Source: Acanthochlamys bracteata
Lineage: Eukaryota; Streptophyta; Magnoliopsida; Pandanales; Velloziaceae
Direction of reading: 5' to 3'
DNA length: 64,000 bases
Assembly: GCA_019914995.1 (NCBI GenBank)
Contig: CM034129.1
Coordinates: 3,175,725-3,239,724, forward strand
In this document: positions 25,161 through 38,748 of the stretch, in pieces
How the letters are laid out: each line of letters starts with the position of its first letter
Numbering within the stretch: position 1 is the stretch's first letter
Notes under the pieces: model-generated
What the model was told of the DNA's origin: nothing
The model's database searches: none
What the model saw: only the letters and a program-made list of their open reading frames with translations
Made by a program: the position numbers and the translations under genes

Positions 25161-26745
25161 ATGGTCGGAATGGAAGAGGTCGAAGAAGCTAACAGAGCTG
25201 CAGTTGAAAGCTGCCACAGAATTCTAACCCAGCTTTCCCATCCTCATGACGACCCTCATCAGTCGAGAAATTTAGTTGCTGACACTGGCGAAGCTGTTTC
25301 AAGATTTAAAAGAGTAGTTTCATTGCTTGGAAACAGTCTTGGACATGCCAGAGTTAGAAGATTGAAGAAACCTCAGTCACCATTCAATCATAAGATTTTC
25401 TTGGATAGCCCTGTAGCCACAAGACCTAGCTCTACTAATCAGTCTAATCCTATCAAGCCTCTTCAACTGTTTCCTAGGAATGTTATCCTTGGCCAAGGAC
25501 AAGAGATTGATTCTAATTCGAAGATCCCCAACAATTTGTTCCTTAAGAACCCGATTCCTGAAAGCGGTTCAAATTCTTATTCTAAGAACAGCATCCACTT
25601 AGGGACCAGTCCACATCACTTCCAGTTCTTGCAACAGCAACAACAGCAGAGCAACCAGCAGGTGTTCCAGGTTCAACAGCAGCAGATTAAGTTTCTGGCA
25701 GCGGATGTGTTCAAGAGGAGCAGTAGTGGGATTAATCTAAAGTTCGATAACTCAAGCTGCACTCCTACTGTGTCATCTGCTACAAGGTCGCTTGTTTCGT
25801 CACTGAGCATGGATGGCAGTCTCACGAGCTTAGACGGTAACCACTTGATTGGACCACAATCTTCGGATCCTGGAGCAATGCCACATCCACATAAGAGAAA
25901 ATGCTATGGAAAGGGCGAGGATGGCAGCGGCAAGTGCGCGGCAAGTGGAAGGTGCCATTGTTCGAAAAAGAGGTTGGCTCCAATACTTGGAAGAAATAGT
26001 TATTCAGTTTTTATTAAGTGTCTATATCTGTTTTTAAGATTTTCTTCTGCGAATGTGGATTACAGGAAGCTGAGGGTGAAGAGATCAATTAAGGTTCCAG
26101 CGATCAGTAACAAGCTAGCAGATATACCCCCTGATGAGTATTCATGGAGAAAATATGGTCAGAAACCAATTAAAGGCTCTCCCCATCCTAGGTACTGCAT
26201 ATTCGTAAAATTATTACAATCTCAGCTTTGTGATTTAACCATGATGCTACTTTAGAAGTTTATTGCGACAAAGCAATACCTTACGATGTCATTAATGATC
26301 CAAAGCAAAATGCTTGCAATAGCAATCCTACTAGGTCTATGTCCCCCTGCAAAATTATTAATGACAATATGGAGCTAGGATCCGCATATTCTTTTAGTTA
26401 TTCAAGTGGAAGGTTTTGGGTTTGTTTTGTTGATAAGCAAAGTTCAACATTTGTTCTTAGCTGGTTAAAATTTTTAAATTGATAAAACCGCGCATACTGC
26501 TGCTTCTTTCATAGCATCTGATTATAATCATCTTCATGTCTCCTGTTATGTGAACTTTTTTGGAATATGTGAATGAAGAAAAATGTGCATAATATTGCAG
26601 AGGTTATTACAAATGTAGCAGTTTAAGAGGCTGCCCTGCAAGGAAACACGTTGAGAGGTGCTTGGATGATCCTTCAATGCTGATTGTTACATACGAAGGC
26701 GAGCACAGTCACACCAGGTTGCTGACTCAAACTGCGCAAGCTTGA
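25161..26745 (+). CDS. WRKY transcription factor, group IId (WRKY21/39/74-like)
   Basis: This nuclear DNA-binding protein recognises W-boxes. Group IId members also bind calmodulin. Exons: 25161-25972, 26066-26191, 26601-26745, giving 360 residues with the frame closed. The N-terminus [18 protein letters not shown] is typical of the WRKY21/39/74 branch. [10 protein letters not shown] (residues about 70-80) is the HARF/calmodulin-binding region. A polyglutamine-rich stretch sits near 155-180. The basic plant zinc cluster ([12 protein letters not shown] to CHCSKKRK) precedes the WRKY domain with WRKYGQK and a C-x5-C-x23-H-x-H zinc finger. The last intron falls at the conserved site between PHPR and GYYK. 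Translation may start at 25161 (MVGMEEV) or at 25170 (MEEVEE), and the second matches relatives better. The reading from 25134 depends on a TTG and was not used. Confidence 0.93.
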
Positions 26746-28090
26746 AAGTGAATCCAAATCATGGTTTCAAACCATTCAAAATGCCATGCGCTGACGTTTA
26801 TAGCTGAGAGAGCCACTTGAGGCTTTTGGCATTCAAGGAACACCATTGATATGATCTACAAAGAATTGCTCAGGGGTTCAACGGACCGTTTTGTGATGAC
26901 ATTATGTTTTTCTAGGCTTGCTTATATTCTTTAGTTAGTTTCATATGATGAAGACAAAAAAGGGAAAGGTGTGAGGAAGGATAGCTAGGTAGTGATGCAA
27001 ACGGTAACGAGAACATGTACAATATCGTTGGTGGATATTAAAAGCTTTATTTTGTTTTTTCCTTTTGGCTAAATTCAGAGTTTTATGTTTTCTTAGTTTC
27101 ATGAGCTGCTTGAAGTCCATGGTTGCCTATTCATTCCAAGCTAGACATCTGCTGCACAAGCTTCGTGCATTATTTTGCTTTTCATGTTTAAGATTTCTTG
27201 TTTTGAGTACTTGAAACATCCCATGAAGCATCAATCTGATTCTGCTTTCTGTACTCCCTCTTTCAGTGATTGCGCTTGTGTGTCAACTTAGAAAAGGAAA
27301 ATTGTGCAAGATGTCCATTAACAGTTACGCGTCAATGGAGTTCTCTGAGATGCTGCTTCAACCATACATGAATGACAAACGGCTGAGACAAGTTACGCAT
27401 TCAGTATTAATAGAGTCAAGCTTAAGGCAATCAAATTTAAATAGTTGTATAATATGGTCCACCTAACTCATGATATTAAAATCTTTTCCACTGGTCCGAA
27501 AAATCCAAAGTATTATTTATATCTTTTGTCTATATGTTAATTTTATCCGAGTGAGGCCCTCATTATCCTCAAATATTTCGTCGAATAAGCCAATTACTAC
27601 AAATTGTTCAATATTTCTGTGTAAAGAACATTTTCGCCGTTTCTTCTACAGAATTGTTGGCGGGAATATGAGGATATAAAGAACACACGTCGAGAAAAAT
27701 TAACTAAAAAAATATATAAACCGTTGGATTAATAAGTAAGCGTGCATACAGACGTAAATGAAGAGGATCCGGACCCTCCATGATACTGACAAAGCAAATT
27801 GACGCGAAGGTTCATGAGCTTCATGACAAATATTATAAGTAGTATATGTATGTTCACTTCAGAAGTTCAGAACAAAGTATCAAACTTTATGAGTACGAGT
27901 TTTGTAAATCGTTATCTACCTATACGTAGTGCATGTTTACAAAGCACTCCCACATTGGTCTAAGAATCGTTATCTAATTTTGTTTGTAAAGTCTATTATT
28001 TATGAAGGCCAAAAATTAATTACAGCTGAATGAAAGTTACAAGAGATGTATTGAAGATTCTACTTATGATGTAGATAAGGTATTGCAATA
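26746..28090. other. WRKY 3' region and spacer
   Basis: About 300 bases of probable WRKY 3' UTR are followed by spacer. Nothing else recognisable. Confidence 0.6.
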
Positions 28091-28368
28091 GGGCGTGTTT
28101 TAAGTTGGTAGAACTTTAATTTTTCTCGCCGGAATTGAAGTTCCACTAATTTTTTATGTTTTAATTGTAAATAGAACTGAGAACTCGAGTTTCTCAGTTT
28201 TATACAAATAGAATTTAAGTCCACTATATTTTTCTTTTTGAATTCGCTTCTAACTAACTTCAAGAATTAATTAAAACATAAATATTAAACTCCACTTTCA
28301 ACTTATATTTTAAGAAATTTTACTTTTTATTTTTCACTTTCACAAAACTCAGGCATTGAAACACGCCC
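28091..28368. mobile_element. Tourist-like MITE, copy 1
   Basis: It has perfect terminal inverted repeats: GGGCGTGTTT at the left and AAACACGCCC at the right. The flanks are ATA on the left and TTA on the right, an imperfect form of the TWA target typical of PIF/Harbinger elements. The right part (TAAGAAA, CACTT, TATTTTTCACTT, AAACTCAG in order) aligns with the element at 51927-52217, so both belong to one family. Non-coding. Confidence 0.7.
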
Positions 28369-29084
28369 TTAATAAAATATACCTTTCGATTGTTGCCAAA
28401 TAAAAACAAAGATACGTCTTTCTAAAGCAGCCTGCAGTGAAGCAATTCTTTCACAATAGGTAGATTATTATAGGCATACATTTATTACAAACATTGACAT
28501 AACATAGTATGGCGATCCATCAGGTATCACCAGTAAAGTAATGGTTCTTGCTCCTTGTAGTTTAAGAAATAACAACAGTGCTCCAAGATATTCCTGGTTT
28601 GGCTAATTTAAGCAAGCAAGCACTCCTGTAGCTTGACAGGCGATCCTGTACAATCAAGCAAGCATGCCTACACACACTACCATCTTAACCCAATAGAACC
28701 GAATTTAGCCATAAATGGAGCCAGAGAGCAGTCTAAAACCACCTAGTTCAGATTACTAGCACAAAATACAGATGAACGGTCTTACACATAGTTCAAAACT
28801 TAAAATCATAACAACAGATGCAACATGCTCAGCTAACTATACCACGTCATCAGTTGTTACCAGTTGAACACTCGACCTTGATAAGCTGACAGTTAATAAA
28901 ATGCAAAACACACCATACAACAGAATCTGAATTTGAATTATTCCACCAAACCGACCAACAGATAACTACATGTCGACAATTTCATTCATTAATAGTATCA
29001 GCTTTGGGATAAAACAAAATAGAACCACCATTCAGGTGAAAAGGAAACCCTATTACTATGCATAGTCGAGGATTGGCTGATACT
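28369..29084. other. Spacer, probable decayed 3' UTR of the S15 copy
   Basis: No gene seen. It lies just downstream of the S15 pseudogene on the minus strand and may include its former 3' UTR. Confidence 0.5.
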
Positions 29085-30200
<1,116 letters not shown>

Positions 30201-30962
30201 CCAAAGTAGAAATCAGATTTGATAATTATGAAGATCAGACAAAATTACTACATTTCACCTAGAAAACTTAAATTTTCCGCTTCAAATAGATAAAACGTTA
30301 ATTTCTATCTCATACGTGAGAGCTTAACATATGTGATAGATGTAGCCTTCTAAACAAAAGGAATTGCTCATTGTCACATTAGTTGATTTCCTCTTCACTT
30401 GGAACTCAACTAAAACCGGTGCAATCTTATCTTATTTATCACATACTGAATCCCTTGATTGAAATAAATAAAGATATAGATTCAGAGCTCTTTTTTTCAC
30501 TCATCCAAGATTATTTCCAGTGCTTGAGAAGAAAACAACAGTATCACCATTTTCAATCTTCCATGAGATCTCTGATACACAAACGATTAGAGTAATTCCA
30601 CGAATCTTAATTTCAAATCTCAAAACCTAACGAGTCAGTACTGAGACTACGAACATCGCAAAGGACAAATCTCATTTCATTACCAAAACAATAAACATAC
30701 AGAGAAACTAGTTATCACCATTACATACCAGAGATGGTTTTGCACAGAATCCATGAACATTTTCCCTAAACCAACTTGTTTCTTCACAATCTTAATTCCG
30801 TCATAAAAAATCAGAAGTCGTACAAATGAAACATACGAGATCCGAACGAGAAGGGAGAGGCAGAGACAGATATACATTGGTTGTCACTGCAAACATCGAG
30901 ATGTCAGAGAGAGAGAATGGAACATGGGAAAGCGGAGAGCTGGAGAGAAGAAACGGCGTGAA

Positions 30963-30970
30963 CAGGGTTT
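30963..30970 (-). promoter_or_regulatory. Telo-box upstream of the S15 pseudogene
   Basis: AAACCCTG on the minus strand matches the telo-box core AAACCCT found in promoters of plant ribosomal-protein genes. A CT-rich leader-like stretch follows. The position, about 760 bases upstream of the first S15 exon, allows for a 5' UTR intron. It suggests that the copy still carries its ancestral promoter. Confidence 0.45.
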
Positions 30971-33900
30971 GTGCGAGAGGGAGAAGAAGCAACTATTTTG
31001 TGTTTGGATATATGGATAATAAATAAGCGTAAAACAACCGATAGAAAAAACTAGATGACGATAGAAACGGTAGTTATTTAGAAAATATTTGAAATAGTTA
31101 TTGCAAATAAGCTTTTTTGAAAATAAATATATATTTAAAATTTTAGAAAAATAATTTTATTTTTTATTTCAAAAAAATAATAATAATAATTAATAATAAA
31201 ATTTTACGATATAAAAATTTTATAATTTTTAAATTTAAAATAATTATAGAATTATAAAAGTTTTATTTAAAAAATATAAAATAAAAAAATTTGAATAAAA
31301 ATGAGATATTAAGCTCTTTTTATCTTAATATTTGAATGTATAATAAAAGTAACATATTAACTATATTTAAATTGGTGTATAAATAAATGAGCAACAAAAA
31401 TAAGTTTTTTATAAAATGTTCAAATGGTTTTTTTTTTATATTAATACTTTTTATTAACATAATTTTAAATTAATTTTATTAGTATAACTTTTAAATTATT
31501 TTTTATATTAACCTATTTTTATATTAATATTAGATATAAATTAACAAACTAAATCAATTTTTAAATATAAAAAATTGATCATATAGTTTTATTATTTTTT
31601 ATAATAATTAAAATTAATTGAAATTAACATTAAAAAAATTATAAACTATTATAATAAAAATAACAAGTATTAATTAAAAATAAATTTTAAATTAAATTTA
31701 AAAAAAAAAATAAGATAAATTTATTTTTCTTTTATCATCATGTGTATCTATCGTATTAGTAGCTAGGCATTTCCTCACCATGTATGGAGAAGGAAGAGAA
31801 ACTGTTTCCCTCCATTTCTTTAATAAAACAAAAATAATTAAGGTGAAAAAATACTTCAGCATCTTCATTATTTCTCACCTTTACTTATAAATCAAACAAC
31901 CGTTAAATCTAACGGGAGAGACGATGAATCAGCCGTTGAGCTTTTAGATCAACAGTCTATATTTAGTGCTAACCATGCGGGCAGATCTACATGAATTTAT
32001 ATACGAAATGAGTAGGACTTGATTGAGCTGGATTGGACTTGTATCTTAAGGGTTTATTTGAATAAAAAAATAATAAATATGAGTAAATAAGAAAAAGAAT
32101 AACTAGAAAAAGATATTATGATAGAGATGAAAGTAAAAATAATAATTTATTCTTATTTTATTTGAATATATTAATAAGAATAATAAAAAATAAATAATTA
32201 TTTTTTTTGATAAAAATAGGAGTAAGTAAAAGTAATTTTTATAAAAAGTTGAAATATTTTTTATAAAAGATCTCTTCTTAACTAAAAAAAAAAAAGAATT
32301 TTAAATTTTCACATATGAATAGCTGTTGATATAGCTTGCAGTATTAGTACAAAAGATATCATATAGTTTTTTATTTATTTTAGTTTTGTACTACAGATCA
32401 TGCAGTTTTTGTACTGTTCTAAAAAGCAGTAGCCAAAGATCAAGAACGAGATCAACAGCGGAGATGCGAGAGGCGGCGAGAGCAGAGGCGAGCGGGTGCG
32501 CGCGAGCAAGTGAACAAAGAAATAGAAGCCCTATCCATAAATACAACAAAATAATACGAATAAGATTAAAATTTCATAAATTTAACAGATTTAAAATTCT
32601 TTCTTTAGTTACACTCTATATTGAAGTGTAACCGATTATTTTCCATATAAAATAACATAAAAAAATTACTCTACTTTTATAAATTCGTTATCAAAGAAAA
32701 CCAACAAATGAATTAATTCTCTTAATTTCTATTGTTCTTATGTGCTTCCAATCCAAACGGCTCATAAGCGAGCTTGTTTTGGACTCGCTGCATTCATTCA
32801 TGTTGAACTCAAACTTAGGTCACTTGAAAGTTATCATGAAGAATTCGAGCTGAGCTTAACTGGTAGTCTGCTAGTTTTTTTAAAGGTAATTAATTATTTT
32901 TCTGTTTTTTGAGATAAGGATTCACCTACTAGTTATTTGCTTAATTACATAAACACTAAAACTTAACAAAAAACATATATAGGATACGAAGCTTAGTATC
33001 GATGGGCATTAAAATCGAATATTGAAACCATAGAATGTTATGTAAATACGTGTATGAGATTATAAAATGTCGCAAATTTTAAGGTTAATTTTATACGTAC
33101 AACTAATATTAAAATGTCTCATACATATATATCATCAACATCGTCTTTTCATTTCACTGAGTGCAAATAGTGTCACTCTTTTGTTTTCTTCAGGTGACGT
33201 CCCATCAAATACCTGCTCTTTTTGTGCCAAGTTGAAATCTTCAATGCGCCCAAGTTGCTCAATCAGTAATATGCACCTTTAAACTTCAAATTTTTACTGA
33301 TGATTAGCGATATTTATCCTAAAAGTTCTGTACGTCCTTGCCTTGGGTTCAGTTTTGCCTTGACCAACCACGATTTACACTCTTGGGGAACGACCTCCTA
33401 TCCAGAGATCAACTGTTAAGTTTTTATAACAACATAGATCATGTGAAGTAGTTTCTGAATCATTCATACAGAACACCACATTTGGTATTCATGGATATAC
33501 AGCTCAAGGTCTTGTTGAATTACTCTATATATTGCTTATTTGCTGAACTAGATCGCTATTTGTATGGATTTGAGCACCTTCACCTGGTAGTTAGTTTTTG
33601 AAATTGAATTCTATGTAAGACCCATCTAACATGTCCATCTTTTTCTTAAGGTTTACAAAGTTAAATGTCCATCGGCGATGGACTGATCTGCCTTGTATTT
33701 TATATGTCCAAAACATTGTGTGGCCTTCTCACAGTACATGTAGCTTGTTAATTTCGTTGCTGGTTATCAGAAGAGACTATGGGAAATAATGGATAGATTT
33801 GTTTTTTAAAGTTGTGGTCTAATCTTGAACTATTTCAGATAAGTCTTAGAGGGAAAAGATTTTAGTTGCAGAAGACATAAATATCAGAGTCAGAGCTATT

Positions 33901-36640
33901 ATAAAGTAACAATGGGATGTGGACAGGCATATGATTCTATTGCAGCTTCAACCATTAACCAGGATAGCAATTAACTTCAAAGTTAGTGACATCGAAGATT
34001 CACGACATGGTTTTTCATCACCATCCTTCCTAGACATTTCTCAGCTAGTCCTATGCATAAAATCATGGTTACTAAATGTTATACACTATACTCGCGACAT
34101 GTTCATTCGACAGTTGTAGGAAATAGGGATCCGAATCAAAATCATCAAACCCAGTAGCAAAGGAGAGTATCCAGGTTGGTGTCAACAAATGAAGTGCAGA
34201 CTTGAACTACTGATCCTTGAAAGACATGGTAGATAAATTTCCTTGTAAAAATTTAAGGGAGTACGTTGTGCCTATAGTAAACGTGGTATGTTCTCTCGCA
34301 AATACGCAGATGCCTATATTGGAAGTATGACCAAATTGTTCCTAAAACAGTCACCCATTAGTCTTGTTGTTATATGGGTAAACGTAATTCTTGCTTTGGT
34401 ATTCAGTTAAAACCAAGGTAGGTTGTTGTTAGTATAGCGCGTATACCTTGAATTACTCTTCCACGAGTAAACGCGTGTCAGCAATTCATCATGATTCATG
34501 TATTTTAGCTACTTGTGGTTGATGTAATAGCAAGCAATCAAGGACTTTTACTGAAATAGGAGACTGGAGATAACTGTGTCCCATACTGTGAAAGCTTGTA
34601 ACTAGACAAGTTCAAGTAAATGTGTTTGTGCGTCTTGAATGAAATATATGTGTTTCTTAAAAAGACATGGAGCCAGAAATCAAAGAATTGGACTCAGCTG
34701 AAAGAGTGCGGTGAAGATTTTAATGCTAATGTCTACTATATTTTGCTTGAACTACCCAAGTCTTTACGAAGTTAATATTGCGATGATACTGCAACATCTG
34801 GTGTTAGAGTTTCGTGATAGCAATTTTCTCGGTTGTCAGATGACGCATCTACAGAGTTTCTCAGTGTAGAGTTCATTATTCGAAAGTTGATTTCGGTCTG
34901 CTTTTAAAAACTGCTCATAATTCAGAAATTGAACAAGGCTGCTTCTGTTAGGCCAAATTTTTATTAACATGAACAAGGGGGAAACAAATCATATCGAATG
35001 TTTTGCTGTTGATAGTATTGATTACATTAAGGATATATCAGGTTACGCCAATGATCACACTCTTTTAGTGTTAGCGAGATATATAACACCGAAAGAATTA
35101 ATCAAAATAACACATCCTGAAGTGTCCGATCTATATACTAAAAAGCGCAATTCAATCCAAAAATTTAAACCAATAAATTATGAAACTCTCTAATATATTA
35201 ACCTCATTCTTATCTTATCTTTATTCAATGTGGGCTACTCACTCTTAACTCAATATTTAGAAGTACCAATGACTTGTTCAACGGGGGTAAAACTTGACTT
35301 CCGTTACTATGATGTAATTAAGGTTCATATTCAGATAAACTGTAGCAATTTAAAGCTTCCATTTACACAAAATCAATGTAGTATATCTATTATATTGTTC
35401 AAAAGATACACAGTTTACAAATTTCTCTATGCAAATAGACATTTTCAGAAATTATGTGGTATTTGCTACCTTCTGTTCTTTTCGTTAAGCATCTCAGCTA
35501 GTACATACTACTGGCATACAATATTTCAGTGAAAGATAAAGAATGCAGAAAGTTGTTACCATGAAAACTTTTGATAGGCACGACATGGCAAGAGATGCTT
35601 AATTATAACAACAATGATCCACTAGCGAGTATAAGCGAACCCAAAAGCAATATAAAAACATAGCAGAGACATTGAGCATATCAACAGCTTGTCAGCAAAG
35701 TGATGTATTTTTTCTGAAAATTTTCAGGATTATCTTAACAGCAATGATTCAAACAATTTCACATAAGAGTTTAATTCAATCCATCTCATTCTCATGTATC
35801 CTAACTGATAACTATTCATTTTATATGTATAAACATTTGTAGTTTGACGCAATTCGACGAGAAACTAACTTAGTTTACAACAGGAAACACTTTGTCACAC
35901 AGCAGAGTGAGTTCATTGACCTTCTGTAATATTTAGAGTAATTTAACAATGAATTAAACATGAAACAAGTACAAATTTAATTCATTCTGATATTAATTGA
36001 TTGTTGTATCATGCAAGCAAGAAATATTGAATCGATTTTAAGAAATTAGTCTGAAAAATGGCTTGAAACTCAGAGCAGGAAACACTTCCCTCTTTGAGCT
36101 GTGTCAGTTGGGTCGCATTCAATAGGTAATTTAGAAGCCGTTTCTTCACCGATTTTTCTAATTCAAGTTTCTGCGGATTCCTCAAGAAGTCTACTACAAT
36201 CCTCAAGAAACAAAAATGAAAAATATCTATTAATTTCCAAGAAAGAGCTGAATAGCTCTTGAAAACTCAGACAAAAGACCATGCCGGACATCTTCAACTT
36301 CCAAACAAAAATTCTCACAGTACAAATAACCAAGGGAAACAAATCTTCACTCATTTGAAAGCTAAGGTCCAAATCTTCCATTGAAAACAATTTTAAGAAA
36401 TATTGATCAACTACATCTCGAGATATTAGAAATTGAATCCAGAACAGAAGCACACTCAGAGCTAACAAGTCATCAATCTCAAATCCAACTTCAATCCACA
36501 CGACATTGACCTCAATTCCAGAGCCGTTGAAAATTTTGATCAAACGGTTGATATTCAAAGTTGAGCGAATGGTTACCGATCCGTGTCGAGCAGCTACTAA
36601 CCAATTGCATTCGCACTGGTCTGTATTACTCTCCACCGTC
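30971..36640. other. Gene-poor AT-rich spacer
   Basis: No supported gene in 5.6 kb. Very A/T-rich tracts lie at 31080-31320, 31430-31720 and 32060-32300 and look like decayed miniature elements. The region 33050-35550 has open frames up to 100 codons (for example 34969-35193 and 35230-35532), none recognisable. The minus-strand frame 36636-36163 (157 codons) is the longest here. It resembles no family I know and overlaps the histone H1 upstream region. Confidence 0.5.
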
Positions 36641-36643
36641 TCG

Positions 36644-36650
36644 TATATAA
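36644..36650 (+). promoter_or_regulatory. TATA box of histone H1 gene
   Basis: TATATAA lies 130 bases before the H1 start codon. Upstream, GATCCGTG (36578-36585) differs by one base from the reverse complement of the plant histone octamer CGCGGATC, and AACGGTT near 36544-36550 resembles the core of a mitosis-specific activator element. Confidence 0.55.
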
Positions 36651-36779
36651 TCCCCTCATTTCCAAGACTTCCTCTCCCACCATTACGACACCTGCGCGAT
36701 CTCGATCTTTTCCTCTTTTATCCGTTCTCTGTCAATTGAAAGCTTTCTTCCAATCTGTTTGTTCTGGTTAGGTTTAGTA

Positions 36780-37816
36780 ATGGCGATAGAAGAAACAGCG
36801 GCGGCGGCGACTGCAGCGGAGACGGCGACGGAAGCAACTGATACCGATGGTGGGAATCCGAAATCGAAGAAGGCTTCATCGAAGAAGGAAAACAAGGCAA
36901 AGAAACCTGCTGCTCCACGTAAGCGTTCTCCATCTGCTCACCCGCCTTACCTCGAGGTATATATACTTGTTCGATTTTGTTCCAAATTATTTAATTAGAT
37001 TGAGATTTGATTGGTTTCATCGGATTAAATTTGGTTGCTTAGTGTTTTAGTGTTGTTGATTTTGGGTGTTAGATGATTACGGAAGCGATTGCGGAGATGA
37101 AGGAGAGGACTGGTTCGAGCCAGTACGCGATTAACAAGTTCATCGAAGACACGTACAAGGACAAGCTGCCGCCAAATTTTAAGAAATTGCTTCTGGTTCA
37201 GCTGAAGAAGCTTACGGCTTCAGGCAAGCTTACAAAAATCAAAGCCTCTTACAAGCTTCCTTCTGCTAGTTCTAGAAAAGCTGCAGCTTCTCCGGTGAAG
37301 AAACCTGCTGCCTCTACCACTGCTTCTAAGCCCAAGACAGTTGCCAAACCCAACACCAAAGCTAAAGCCAAGACTGCAGCCGCCAAACCGAAACCAAAGA
37401 CCGCTGCTGCTGCAAAACCTAAGCCCAGGTCGAAAGCAATGACTACTGCTGCTGCTTCTGCAAAGTCGAGATCTACTTCTGCGGCGAAGCCGAAGACAAC
37501 TGCAGCAGCAGCGAAGGCGAAAGCTAAAGCTCCACCACCAAAACGGAAAGCTCTGGCGGCTAAAGCTGTGAAGCCGAAGTCGTCAACTGCTCGTCCGGCG
37601 AAGGCAGCGAAGACTTCTGCTAAAGACACTCCCGGGAAGAAGACTTCTGCTGTCGCAGCAAAATCTAGTGCTGCAGGAACAAAGAAGAAGGCTGCAGCAC
37701 CGGTTGCTAGGCGGCCTAAGAGCGTCAGATCGGGAACTACTCGGTCGACTTCCGGCAAGGCTCCAGCGGCGGCAACAAAGAAGAAGGCTCCAGCGAAGCG
37801 TACAAGGAGAGTGTAA
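36780..37816 (+). CDS. Linker histone H1
   Basis: Histone H1 binds nucleosomal linker DNA, compacts chromatin and limits access of DNA methyltransferases. Exons 36780-36956 and 37073-37816 give 306 residues. After an Ala/Thr/Glu-rich start and a Lys-rich stretch comes the winged-helix globular domain, about residues 50-120 (HPPYLEMITEAI, KERTGSSQYAINKFIE, LPPNFKKLLLVQLKKL, KLTKIKASYKLP). The remainder is a long Lys/Ala/Pro tail with repeated AKPKPK and TAAAAKAKAK motifs and S/TPxK-type sites, ending KRTRRV. The single intron lies inside the globular domain, as in other plant H1 genes. Length and layout match canonical plant H1.1/H1.2. The long open frame on the opposite strand (37758-37249) is a codon-bias shadow. 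Confidence 0.96.
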
Positions 37817-38010
37817 TGCTTGACAAGATCCTTTTTCTTTGTTTGTGTTGTTTAATTTGTAGTGCCAGCCTGATGTAAATTTAATGGAGTGGTAGTGATT
37901 TGCGCGGTGTACTTGTGCGGTGGTAGTGTTATTATTATTATTTTTTTACTTTTGAAATCACAAAGCTAATGAATTTGTATACCTTGTTAGAAATCTTTTT
38001 TTTCTTTTAG
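37817..38010. other. Histone H1 3' region
   Basis: Probable 3' UTR and transcription end of H1, T-rich. No other feature seen. Confidence 0.6.
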
Positions 38011-38748
38011 GCATAGTAAAAATCGGATTGAATATCGAATGGATTGAACATTGAATTGAAAAATTATTCTGGTCATAATTTTTGAATTAAATTATCGGAT
38101 CAATCGATTGAATTATAGCATTAATAATATTAAAATATTTTTAATTAATAATAATTATTATAATAAAAAATTTATTATTAAGAATACTAATAATAATAAT
38201 AATTAAAATTTATAAATAAAAATATTAAAAAAAATTAATAGATTAGAAAAAAATAAAATATAAAATAAATAAATCATAAAAGAGATATAATTAATTTTTT
38301 TAAATATATATATTTGCGTCTAAATATTTTTATAATATACGAAATTTTAAAATTACTAATAATTAATATTTACAAATAAGAAATAATTAATTATATTTTT
38401 GTATTATCATATTTAAATGCTAAATTTAAATTACATATCATTTTTCAATATAAAAACTATAAATAATTATTTTTATATTAAATATATTATCAATTTAAAA
38501 TTTTTTAATTAATTTAAAAAAATTTTTTTTAATTAATTTAAAAAAAAATTTTTTAATTAATTTAAAAAAAAATTTTTTAATTAATTTAAAAAAAATTTTT
38601 TTAATCAGATTTGACTTATTAAAATTTAAAGATCAAAGATCGGATTGATTACATAAATAATTTTTTTACAAATTTAGACCGATTTACTGTCTGAGTCAAT
38701 AATTTTTAGATGGATCCGGACGGATTGGTCCGAGTTTGACAACTATGA
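38011..38748. mobile_element. MITE-like element with internal AT palindrome array
   Basis: The ends are imperfect inverted repeats: CATAGT followed by an ATCGGA motif at the left, and the complement of CATAGTTGTCAAACTCGGA at the right. TTTTAG occurs just outside both ends (38005-38010 and about 38749-38754), a possible target duplication. The terminal motif TTGTCAAA is shared with the element at 6974-7490. The interior is about 740 bp of A/T-rich non-coding sequence. Confidence 0.5.
38494..38605. repeat. Tandem array of palindromic AT units
   Basis: Four or so near-identical units of about 27 bases, each with TTTTTTAATTAATTTAAAAAA. Each unit is nearly self-complementary and lies inside the element at 38011-38748. 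Confidence 0.85.

Noticed and set aside
37249-37758. 169-codon minus-strand frame opposite histone H1
   Set aside because: A codon-bias shadow of the Lys/Ala-rich H1 tail. It is an Ala/Phe-rich translation without any domain.
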